Shown here one piece after another: positions 55,597 to 63,867 of a DNA stretch of 64,000 nt. Position 1 is the first letter of the stretch. Every line of letters starts with the position of its first letter. The notes beneath the pieces were generated by a model. That model did not search any database, was not told the DNA's origin, and worked only from the letters and a program-made list of their open reading frames with translations. The DNA lies in contig NC_013891.1 in the NCBI RefSeq assembly GCF_000027145.1, forward strand, positions 1,116,001 through 1,180,000, in the 5' to 3' direction. The DNA is from Listeria seeligeri serovar 1/2b str. SLCC3954 (lineage in GTDB: Bacteria; Bacillota; Bacilli; Lactobacillales; Listeriaceae). Position numbers and translations under genes: made by a program.

Positions 55597-56755
55597 GAGA
55601 GTGTAAAATATTTTGTGTAAATGAGTAAATTCATACAAAAAAGGAAGTCCTTTCTGTAGAATTAAGTTAACGACAACCAATTTACAGAAAAGAGGACTTC
55701 CCTATGAATGATTTTACTACAGAAATTGTACAAACTCTAGTTACTAAAGGTGATTTAAATGAATTATTTCGTTTCCACTTAGAAAAAGCCCTGAATACAC
55801 TCCTTCGGACAGAACTAACCGCTTATTTAGCGCATGATAAGTATGAGCGAATCAGGTTTCATTCGGGCAATTCTAGAAACGGGACCTATCAACGAAGAAT
55901 CAAAACGGAGTATGGTGAATTAACAGTGGAAATCCCAAGAGAACGTAAAGGAGAGTTCCAACAACAAACCTTGCCAGCTTACAAGCGAACCAACGATACG
56001 TTGGAATCTACGATTATCCATCTGTTTGAAAAAGGCGTTACGATGTCTGAAATAGCTGATCTGATTGAAAAAATGTATGGGCACCATTATACGCCACAGA
56101 CCGTTTCGAACATGACTAAAGTATTAACGGAAGAAGTGAATGCATTTAAAGTCAGATCATTATACAAACAATATGCAGCTATTTTTATGGATGCCACTTA
56201 TATTCCTTTAAAACGTCAAACCGTATCTAAAGAAGCCATTTACATTGCTATCGTTATTCGAGAAGACGGAACGAAAGAAGTACTGAGTTACGCGATTGCT
56301 CCTACGGAATCCATACATATTTGGAATGAACTGCTACAGGATATATACTCCAGAGGAGTCCAGGATGTCTTACTGTTTATTACCGATGGTTTAAAAGCAA
56401 TGAAAGATACAATTCACCAAATTTATCCTAAAGTGACGCAGTCGCTCATAGAAAATCAAAATTTATTGACTTTTTATGAATTTCCAACGAGTATCCGCCG
56501 AAGTATTTACTCCACTAATCTGATAGAATCTTTCAATAAGCAAATCAAAAAATATAGCCGCAGAAAAGAGCAATTTCAAAATGAAGAATCTCTAGAGCGC
56601 TTCCTGGTATCTATTTTTGATACGTATAATCAAAAATTTTTAAATAGAAGCCATAAGGGCTTCCAGCAAGTGACGGATACATTAGCTTCCAAGTTTTCGG
56701 AGTAACCAATTATTTTACAGAAGGACAATCTATTTACACAAAATTATTGACGCTC
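55597..56755 (+). mobile_element. IS256-family insertion sequence
   Basis: About 1159 bp. The left end GAGAGTGTAAAATATTTTGTG and the reverse complement of the right end GAGCGTCAATAATTTTGTGT are imperfect terminal inverted repeats of about 27 bp. No 8-bp target duplication is visible at the two flanks, so one flank was lost after insertion, or the end points differ by a few bases. Its transposase gene fills most of it. Confidence 0.8.
55704..56705 (+). CDS. IS256-family transposase with internal deletion
   Basis: 333 residues against about 390 for the family. DDE residues remain: Asp in IFMDATYIPLKR, Asp in LFITDGLKAMK, and Glu in STNLIESFNKQIKK. Between the second Asp and the Glu the sequence runs AMKDTIHQIYPKVTQSLIEN directly; about 57 residues that usually hold the CxxH-like helical insertion are missing, probably lost by recombination between two YPK-coding repeats. 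The frame is intact. The product is probably inactive, and the copy may depend on another transposase. Confidence 0.85.
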   Translation: MNDFTTEIVQTLVTKGDLNELFRFHLEKALNTLLRTELTAYLAHDKYERIRFHSGNSRNGTYQRRIKTEYGELTVEIPRERKGEFQQQTLPAYKRTNDTLESTIIHLFEKGVTMSEIADLIEKMYGHHYTPQTVSNMTKVLTEEVNAFKVRSLYKQYAAIFMDATYIPLKRQTVSKEAIYIAIVIREDGTKEVLSYAIAPTESIHIWNELLQDIYSRGVQDVLLFITDGLKAMKDTIHQIYPKVTQSLIENQNLLTFYEFPTSIRRSIYSTNLIESFNKQIKKYSRRKEQFQNEESLERFLVSIFDTYNQKFLNRSHKGFQQVTDTLASKFSE

Positions 56756-56977
56756 CCCTTTGAATTTTTAGCATACGCAAAAAAACTAATTAACATTTTG
56801 ACGATACCATCATAGTTAATTAGTTTTTATTCAGAGAAATATACAGAATGGAGTTAATAATTTTAGTGCACAATTAATGCACAGTTTTAGTGTATTTAAA
56901 TTGATTTAAATGAAACCTAATCTATTTAAACGTGATTAAATCAATGATAATGTACTCATAGCTTACCTAATAGATTT
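56756..56977. other. AT-rich gap before the right att site
   Basis: No coding frame is supported. A hairpin of AACTAATTAACATTTTG-like and ATAGTTAATTAGTTTTT-like arms (about 56784-56828) ends in T's and may be a terminator. The remainder resembles the integration flank of the element. Confidence 0.4.
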
Positions 56978-57020
56978 CTTCTAAGCCGTCGGTCGGGGGT
57001 TCGAATCCCTCTCAGGACGT
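56978..57020 (+). repeat. att site, right copy
   Basis: 43 bp identical to 35762-35804, the tRNA-Arg 3' half without the 5' half. It is therefore not a functional tRNA gene but an attR, or an attB remnant joining a second element. Confidence 0.93.
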
Positions 57021-57044
57021 TAATAGAAGAATGAAGAAAAAGAT

Positions 57045-57091
57045 AAAAGAACTATAAAACGCTTTGTGTAGCCGTTTATAGTTCTTTTTTT
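57045..57091 (+). terminator. terminator after the right att copy
   Basis: AAAAGAACTATAAAACG pairs with CGTTTATAGTTCTTTT, then a T-run. It probably ended the original tRNA transcript. Confidence 0.85.
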
Positions 57092-57157
57092 CTATGTGAG
57101 AAAATGTTAAAAAAGGTATGCTTATAAAAAAAGGTTGCACAAATGGTTGCACAACAC

Positions 57158-57430
57158 CTAAAATAATCTTTCCATGATGGTATCAACTTTTCTATTTTCC
57201 ATTTGTTCTAATTCGTCTAAAACATGAGAATAGATTTGAAGTGTAGTAACTATGTCTGAATGTACTAGCCTTCTTGAAATATATTTGATATTTAAACCAT
57301 GGTACAAAAGAACAGAACCATGAGTATGGCGCAAGACGTGGCAAGTTATCGGTTGGATGTTAAGACGATTGCAAATGCTTTTTAATGTTTTATTTACACC
57401 ATAGTTGCTTAATGGTGTTTGTTTTTCTTA
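57158..57430 (-). pseudogene. second tyrosine integrase, C-terminal remnant
   Basis: Reverse-strand translation gives TPLSNYGVNKTLKSICNRLN, ITCHVLRHTHGSVLLYHGLN, KYISRRLVHSDIVTTLQIYS and ends in DTIMERLF. The His-x-x-Arg, His and Tyr nucleophile of the catalytic domain are visible. Only about 90 residues remain, with a stop where the upstream part is lost. It is unrelated in detail to the remnant at 35915. Its place, about 138 bp after an att copy and facing it, is that of an element integrase. Confidence 0.85.
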
Positions 57431-57431
57431 A

Positions 57432-57835
57432 CAGAAGACTAGGTTCAGTGGATTATCAGCAGTCTGTGTTGATTTTAATTCCATAAAAGTTGAAGGCTTT
57501 GTAAAAGCAGAATATACGTATACTAACACACAAGAAAGAGCTGAAAATGTACTTCCGTTTATCACTGTAGAAATGGTTCCTTACTTTCAACAAGGGGAAA
57601 CAACGAGTGATTCTAAAAATGTAGTGAAAGTACAGAGTAATTTAACCAAACAAGAAATAGGACATTACTTTTTAGAAGGTGAAAAGTGCCAAGTAACTGT
57701 GCGAGCCTGGTCTGCTTTTCAAGTCGACAATCAAAAGAAAACCGAAAATCAAGTATTGTTAGATTTGGAGTTGGTTAAAATTGAAACCGGAAAATGGTTT
57801 ATAGATTCTCAAGAAATTGCTACAATAAATTAAAT
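57432..57835 (+). pseudogene. unidentified gene, 3' fragment
   Basis: An open frame without start reads SIKVEGFVKAEYTYTNTQER, LPFITVEMVPYFQQGETTSD, EIGHYFLEGEKCQVTVRAWS and ends WFIDSQEIATIN. The beta-rich sequence and the final 'KTGKWFIDSQE'-like strand (here ETGKWFIDSQE) resemble NTF2-like domains of conjugation or lipoproteins. I do not recognise the family. The first in-frame ATG is at 57573, but the similarity of upstream codons suggests truncation. Confidence 0.5.
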
Positions 57836-58056
57836 GTTTTTAACACAAATCATGCTGAAAAGTTGCTGTACTGTGTGCATAAGTCTTCCTTAGATCCATA
57901 GGTACAGCAGTTTTATTTATTAGCCTTAGAAAATGGAAAATAGAGCTTATAAATGATATGATATTTATGAATAAAATGATTGCATTCTCGTGCAAACTTT
58001 AAATATATTGATTATATCCTTTACATTGGTTGTTTTAATTACTATTATTAAGTAGG
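57836..58056 (+). promoter_or_regulatory. leader region of the type VI array
   Basis: AT-rich, non-coding, 221 bp before the first repeat. A hairpin (AACTTTTCAGCATGA-like and CAGCAGTT arms around 57846-57910) lies at its left. The array reads rightward, so the promoter for pre-crRNA should be here; no clear consensus pair was found. Confidence 0.5.
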
Positions 58057-58422
58057 AATACGATATACCTCTAAATGAAAGAGGACTAAAACCCGCCAAA
58101 AGTATCAGAAAATGTTATTGCAGTAAGAGACTACCTCTATATGAAAGAGGACTAAAACCATATTTCCAAACTCCACTTTGACTACACCGTAAGAGACTAC
58201 CTCTATATGAAAGAGGACTAAAACGGTCCCACTACTTGAGGTACGAACATATCAGTAAGAGACTACCTCTATATGAAAGAGGACTAAAACTTAGTCAACC
58301 CCTCGCTGCATTTTCACATTGTAAGAGACTACCTCTATATGAAAGAGGACTAAAACGATGGATAATAGGGATAGATCATTAGTCCGGTAAGAGACTACCT
58401 CTATATGAAAGAGGACTAAAAC
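58057..58422 (+). CRISPR. type VI-A CRISPR array, six repeats and five spacers
   Basis: 36-nt repeats begin at 58057, 58123, 58189, 58255, 58321 and 58387. All five spacers are exactly 30 nt. Repeats 2-6 are identical (start GTAAGAGACTACCTCTATAT, end GAGGACTAAAAC); the stem is formed by CCTCT and AGAGG. The first repeat is degenerate in its 5' 10 bases and has CTAAATG for CTATATG. In Cas13a systems the repeat lies 5' of the guide, so the array is read on the plus strand, with cas13a. The spacers show no match elsewhere in this window on inspection; I could not search phages. Confidence 0.97.
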
Positions 58423-58431
58423 GTCTAATGT

Positions 58432-58455
58432 GGATAAGTATAAAAACGCTTATCC
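58432..58455 (+). promoter_or_regulatory. hairpin after the last repeat
   Basis: GGATAAG (58432-58438) and CTTATCC (58449-58455) pair, extendable by T-A. A T-rich run follows from about 58470. It may stop the pre-crRNA or shape its 3' end and overlaps the first codons of the long cas13a frame. Confidence 0.6.
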
Positions 58456-58529
58456 ATCATTTAGGTGTTTTATTTTTTTGTGATTATATGTACAATAGAA
58501 GAGAGAAAAAAATCATTGAGGTGAAAACT

Positions 58530-61500
58530 ATGAGAATTACTAAAGTAGAGGTTGATAGAAAAAAAGTACTAATTTCTAGGGATAAAAACGGGGGCAAGTT
58601 AGTTTATGAAAATGAAATGCAAGATAATACAGAACAAATCATGCATCACAAAAAAAGTTCTTTTTACAAAAGTGTGGTAAACAAAACTATTTGTCGTCCT
58701 GAACAAAAACAAATGAAAAAATTAGTTCATGGATTATTACAAGAAAATAGTCAAGAAAAAATAAAAGTTTCAGATGTCACTAAACTTAATATCTCAAATT
58801 TCTTAAATCATCGTTTCAAAAAAAGTTTATATTATTTTCCTGAAAATAGTCCTGACAAAAGCGAAGAATACAGAATAGAAATAAATCTCTCCCAATTGTT
58901 AGAAGATAGCTTAAAAAAACAGCAAGGGACATTTATATGTTGGGAATCTTTTAGCAAAGACATGGAATTATACATTAATTGGGCGGAAAATTATATTTCA
59001 TCAAAAACGAAGCTAATAAAAAAATCCATTCGAAACAATAGAATTCAATCTACTGAATCAAGAAGTGGACAACTAATGGATAGATATATGAAAGACATTT
59101 TAAATAAAAACAAACCTTTCGATATCCAATCAGTTAGCGAAAAGTACCAACTTGAAAAATTGACTAGTGCTTTAAAAGCTACTTTTAAAGAAGCGAAGAA
59201 AAACGACAAAGAGATTAACTATAAGCTTAAGTCCACTCTCCAAAACCATGAAAGACAAATAATAGAAGAATTGAAGGAAAATTCCGAACTGAACCAATTT
59301 AATATAGAAATAAGAAAACATCTTGAAACTTATTTTCCTATTAAGAAAACAAACAGAAAAGTTGGAGATATAAGGAATTTAGAAATAGGAGAAATCCAAA
59401 AAATAGTAAATCATCGGTTGAAAAATAAAATAGTTCAACGCATTCTCCAAGAAGGGAAATTAGCTTCTTATGAGATTGAATCAACAGTTAACTCTAATTC
59501 CTTACAAAAAATTAAAATTGAAGAAGCATTTGCCTTAAAGTTTATCAATGCTTGTTTATTTGCTTCTAACAATTTAAGGAATATGGTATATCCTGTTTGC
59601 AAAAAGGATATATTAATGATAGGTGAATTTAAAAATAGTTTTAAAGAAATAAAACACAAAAAATTCATTCGTCAATGGTCGCAATTCTTCTCTCAAGAAA
59701 TAACTGTTGATGACATTGAATTAGCTTCATGGGGGCTGAGAGGAGCCATTGCACCAATAAGAAATGAAATAATTCATTTAAAGAAGCATAGCTGGAAAAA
59801 ATTTTTTAATAACCCTACTTTCAAAGTGAAAAAAAGTAAAATAATAAATGGGAAAACGAAAGATGTTACATCTGAATTCCTTTATAAAGAAACTTTATTT
59901 AAGGATTATTTCTATAGTGAGTTAGATTCTGTTCCAGAATTGATTATTAATAAAATGGAAAGTAGCAAAATTTTAGATTATTATTCCAGTGACCAGCTTA
60001 ACCAAGTTTTTACAATTCCGAATTTCGAATTATCTTTACTGACTTCGGCCGTTCCCTTTGCACCTAGCTTTAAACGAGTTTATTTGAAAGGCTTTGATTA
60101 TCAGAATCAAGATGAAGCACAACCGGATTATAATCTTAAATTAAATATCTATAACGAAAAAGCCTTTAATTCGGAGGCATTTCAGGCGCAATATTCATTA
60201 TTTAAAATGGTTTATTATCAAGTCTTTTTACCGCAATTCACTACAAATAACGATTTATTTAAGTCAAGTGTGGATTTTATTTTAACATTAAACAAAGAAC
60301 GGAAAGGTTACGCCAAAGCATTTCAAGATATTCGAAAGATGAATAAAGATGAAAAGCCCTCAGAATATATGAGTTACATTCAGAGTCAATTAATGCTCTA
60401 TCAAAAAAAGCAAGAAGAAAAAGAGAAAATTAATCATTTTGAAAAATTTATAAATCAAGTGTTTATTAAAGGTTTCAATTCTTTTATAGAAAAGAATAGA
60501 TTAACCTATATTTGCCATCCAACCAAAAACACAGTGCCAGAAAATGATAATATAGAAATACCTTTCCACACGGATATGGATGATTCCAATATTGCATTTT
60601 GGCTTATGTGTAAATTATTAGATGCTAAACAACTTAGCGAATTACGTAATGAAATGATAAAATTCAGTTGTTCCTTACAATCAACTGAAGAAATAAGCAC
60701 ATTTACCAAGGCGCGAGAAGTGATTGGTTTAGCTCTTTTAAATGGCGAAAAAGGATGTAATGATTGGAAAGAACTTTTTGATGATAAAGAAGCTTGGAAA
60801 AAGAACATGTCCTTATATGTTTCCGAGGAATTGCTTCAATCATTGCCGTACACACAAGAAGATGGTCAAACACCTGTAATTAATCGAAGTATCGATTTAG
60901 TAAAAAAATACGGTACAGAAACAATACTAGAGAAATTATTTTCCTCCTCAGATGATTATAAAGTTTCAGCTAAAGATATCGCAAAATTACATGAATATGA
61001 TGTAACGGAGAAAATAGCACAGCAAGAGAGTCTACATAAGCAATGGATAGAAAAGCCCGGTTTAGCCCGTGACTCAGCATGGACAAAAAAATACCAAAAT
61101 GTGATTAATGATATTAGTAATTACCAATGGGCTAAGACAAAGGTCGAATTAACACAAGTAAGGCATCTTCATCAATTAACTATTGATTTGCTTTCAAGGT
61201 TAGCAGGATATATGTCTATCGCTGACCGTGATTTCCAGTTTTCTAGTAATTATATTTTAGAAAGAGAGAACTCTGAGTATAGAGTTACAAGTTGGATATT
61301 ATTAAGTGAAAATAAAAATAAAAATAAATATAACGACTACGAATTGTATAATCTAAAAAATGCCTCTATAAAAGTATCATCAAAAAATGATCCCCAGTTA
61401 AAAGTTGATCTTAAGCAATTACGATTAACCTTAGAGTACTTAGAACTTTTTGATAACCGATTGAAAGAAAAACGAAATAACATTTCACATTTTAATTACC

Positions 61501-61790
61501 TTAACGGACAGTTAGGGAACTCTATTTTAGAATTATTTGACGATGCTCGAGATGTACTTTCCTATGATCGTAAACTAAAGAATGCGGTGTCTAAATCTTT
61601 GAAAGAAATTTTAAGCTCTCATGGAATGGAAGTGACATTTAAACCACTATATCAAACCAATCATCATTTAAAAATTGATAAACTCCAACCTAAAAAAATA
61701 CACCACTTAGGTGAAAAAAGTACTGTTTCTTCAAATCAAGTTTCTAATGAATACTGTCAACTAGTAAGAACGCTATTAACGATGAAGTAA
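58530..61790 (+). CDS. cas13a: Cas13a (C2c2) RNA-guided RNase
   Basis: 1086 residues from ATG 58530. The open frame reaches an ATG at 58428 (1120 residues, the published length I remember), but that codon lies 5 bases after the last repeat and inside a hairpin and has no ribosome-binding site. GAGGTG (58518-58523) is 6 bases before ATG 58530, and the product then begins MRITKVEVD like other Cas13a proteins. Two HEPN domains carry R-x4-H: RNEIIH (residues 411-416, or 445-450) and RNNISH (982-987, or 1016-1021). It processes its own crRNA, cuts target RNA and then RNA at large, causing dormancy under phage attack. cas1 and cas2 are absent. Confidence 0.97.
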
Positions 61791-61802
61791 TTCTTTTAAA
61801 GC

Positions 61803-61855
61803 ACATTAATTACCTCTAAATGAAAAGAGGACTAAAACTGAAAGAGGACTAAAAC
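61803..61855 (+). repeat. degenerate CRISPR repeat copies downstream of cas13a
   Basis: 61808-61838 reads as a repeat with a changed 5' end and one extra A in the loop (CTAAATGAAAAGAGG), and 61839-61855 is a second 17-nt 3' piece (TGAAAGAGGACTAAAAC) joined without a spacer. The following ATGTGGATAA resembles the trailer after repeat 6 (58428). They look like the worn end of a second array, or the edge of an old duplication. Confidence 0.85.
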
Positions 61856-61975
61856 ACCAGATGTGGATAACTATATTAGTGGCTATTAAAAATTCGTCGA
61901 TATTAGAGAGGAAACTTTAGATGAAGATGAAATGGAAATTAAAAGAAAATGACGTTCGCAAAGGGGTGGTGGTCA

Positions 61976-63385
61976 TTGAGTAAAATTGACATCGGAGAAG
62001 TAACCCACTTTTTACAAGGTCTAAAGAAAAGTAACGAAAACGCCCGAAAAATGATAGAAGACATTCAATCGGCTGTCAAAGCCTACGCTGATGATACAAC
62101 TTTAAAAGGAAAAGCAGTGGATTCTTCACAAAGATACTTTGATGAAACGTATACTGTTATTTGTAAAAGTATCATAGAAGCATTAGATGAAAGCGAAGAG
62201 AGATTACAACAATATATTCATGATTTTGGAGATCAAGTGGATTCTTCACCTAACGCACGAATTGATGCGGAATTACTACAAGAAGCAATGAGTAGGTTAG
62301 CTGACATAAAGCGGAAGCAAGAAGCACTTATGCAATCCTTATCTTCTTCTACAGCAACGCTTTACGAAGGCAAGCAACAAGCGTTACACACTCAATTCAC
62401 GGATGCGCTGGAGCAAGAAAAAATATTGGAACGCTATATTACTTTTGAACAAACTCACGGGAATTTTTTTGACTCATTTGGAGAACTTGTCTATCGAACG
62501 GGACAAGCAGTGCGTGAATTAGCTAATAACGTCACATTCGAGAGCCAAACAGGAAGCTATCATTTTGATAAAATAGATGCTTCTAGATTCCAAACTTTGC
62601 AAGAAATGTTGCCAAAGGCAAAGAAAAAAGCATTTAATTTTAATGACTACCAAATAACATGGAATGGCACCACGCACCTTTTATGGAAAAATGGTAAAGT
62701 GGATGCAGAAGCAACCAAAGCTTATAACGAGGCGAAACTGAATGGAAAGCTACCAAAGGAAGGTAATGTAGCAACACAAGATGCAGAACTATTAAAAGGC
62801 ATTTTGGCTTCACTGAAAAACAAGAAAGATCCTATCACTGGAGCAGATATAAGCAGTGTGCATGTATTATCTATCCTTAGCGGGCTCGCATTCTCCTATA
62901 CAGCTGGGAATTATAAGGGAAGAAAACTTACTGTTCCAAAAAGTTTCTTAGACAAATTAAAGAAAAACCGAAAATCTAAAGTACCTAAACTATCTAGTTT
63001 ATCAGAAAAACAACAACTAAAACTCGCAAATAAATACAAGAAAAAATCACCTATTCCAATTCCAGATGATGCTAAAATCAAAGCTCAGACGAAAAAGGCT
63101 GGTTATGAACAAATATCTTATAAATGGAAAGAGAATGGGATAACCTTTGAAGTTAGATGGCATACTAGGACACCAGGTGCACCAAAGGAACAAGGAAATA
63201 CGTTTGTTATAGAAAGAAAAATTCAGGGTACAGCAGAAGGGAAAACAAAAGTTCAACAAATATTGGTTGGAGATAATAAGTGGGTGAGTAAAAGTGAGTG
63301 GCAAAAGGCTATAACTGATAAGAAAAATGGTGTAAGTACCTCGGAGCAAAATAAAATGTTGTCTGATGGACATTGGAAAGAATAG
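61976..63385 (+). CDS. LXG-domain polymorphic toxin (type VII secretion effector)
   Basis: 469 residues from TTG 61976 (SKIDIGEVTHFLQGLKKSNE follows), with GGGGTGGTGG before it; ATG 61949 would add nine residues and has a weak site. The helical LXG domain (about 1-200) targets the protein to an Esx-type secretion system. A linker (about 230-370) precedes a toxin module (about 380-469) with YKWKENGITFEVRWHTRTPG and a C-terminal MLSDGHWKE, a domain common at the end of Firmicute toxins but without a function I can name. The gene that normally precedes LXG genes is reduced to an 18-codon remnant. Confidence 0.82.
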   Translation: MSKIDIGEVTHFLQGLKKSNENARKMIEDIQSAVKAYADDTTLKGKAVDSSQRYFDETYTVICKSIIEALDESEERLQQYIHDFGDQVDSSPNARIDAELLQEAMSRLADIKRKQEALMQSLSSSTATLYEGKQQALHTQFTDALEQEKILERYITFEQTHGNFFDSFGELVYRTGQAVRELANNVTFESQTGSYHFDKIDASRFQTLQEMLPKAKKKAFNFNDYQITWNGTTHLLWKNGKVDAEATKAYNEAKLNGKLPKEGNVATQDAELLKGILASLKNKKDPITGADISSVHVLSILSGLAFSYTAGNYKGRKLTVPKSFLDKLKKNRKSKVPKLSSLSEKQQLKLANKYKKKSPIPIPDDAKIKAQTKKAGYEQISYKWKENGITFEVRWHTRTPGAPKEQGNTFVIERKIQGTAEGKTKVQQILVGDNKWVSKSEWQKAITDKKNGVSTSEQNKMLSDGHWKE

Positions 63386-63396
63386 AAAGGAGCAAA

Positions 63397-63747
63397 ATGA
63401 TGGAAGATTATTATAAAGGTTTTGAGGGATATCCAGAGATAGATTTTTATACGTATATAGATGATATGAAATTGGGTATAGCAATGTGGGAAGGATACTT
63501 TGACAACATTATGAAAGAAATTAATCCAAGTAACGGAAGATGGACTTCATTAGCGTATTATTATCATTTAGATGAGGGGTGGTATGATGAAAGTCCTTGG
63601 GAAATACCAAGTAATACAGAAGCATTAGAATTATTGGAAACAATCCATATATCTAATCTAGATACTATCACACAAGAGATATTACTTAAATTAATAAATT
63701 TATTAAAGAAGAATATAAATAGACAAGTTTATATTGAATACTCATAA
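63397..63747 (+). CDS. probable immunity protein
   Basis: 116 residues from ATG 63397, AAAGGAG upstream, 11 bases after the toxin stop. Acidic and aromatic-rich (YYKGFEGYPEIDFYTYIDDM, TSLAYYYHLDEGWYDESPW), the usual composition of cytosolic immunity proteins. No known family recognised. It is followed by a strong terminator. Its role as inhibitor of the toxin is inferred only from position. Confidence 0.7.
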   Translation: MMEDYYKGFEGYPEIDFYTYIDDMKLGIAMWEGYFDNIMKEINPSNGRWTSLAYYYHLDEGWYDESPWEIPSNTEALELLETIHISNLDTITQEILLKLINLLKKNINRQVYIEYS

Positions 63748-63772
63748 AAAAGATGATTATGATATATTATAG

Positions 63773-63820
63773 AACAAACGAACAAGCCCCAAATACGAGG
63801 TTTGTTCGTTTGTTTTCAAT
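63773..63820 (+). terminator. terminator after the immunity gene
   Basis: AACAAACGAACAA (63773-63785) and TTGTTCGTTTGTT (63802-63814) pair perfectly over 13 bp. Confidence 0.92.
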
Positions 63821-63867
63821 ATAATTATTTGCCACCAAGTGAGATATTACGGTTTTAAATAGCTTAT

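Larger units (their letters stand above)
35805..57020 (+). mobile_element. integrated element of about 21 kb at tRNA-Arg
   Basis: The stretch between the two 43-bp att copies is much richer in A+T than the flanks and uses AGA/ATA codons heavily. It carries an integrase remnant just inside the left end facing the tRNA, as in ICEs and phages. No phage structural genes and no intact conjugation genes are present, so it is either a degraded ICE or an integrated cargo island. The left third is decayed; the central cluster (41.3-55.4 kb) is intact. It cannot move by its own integrase. Confidence 0.88.

Noticed and set aside
55434..55628. 64-residue plus-strand ORF
   Set aside because: It overlaps a terminator, a reverse-strand XRE fragment and an IS end; it has no RBS.
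56978..57020. Second tRNA-Arg gene
   Set aside because: Only the 3' half is present; the acceptor 5' strand and D arm are missing.
35805..57020. Prophage
   Set aside because: No capsid, portal, terminase, tail or lysis genes; att sites and integrase alone do not make a phage.
58423..61855. cas1/cas2 or a csx28/csx27-like accessory gene at the type VI locus
   Set aside because: All frames around the array and cas13a were read; only fragments, the toxin genes and repeats are present.
61803..61855. A second functional CRISPR array
   Set aside because: One degenerate repeat and a half repeat without a spacer.
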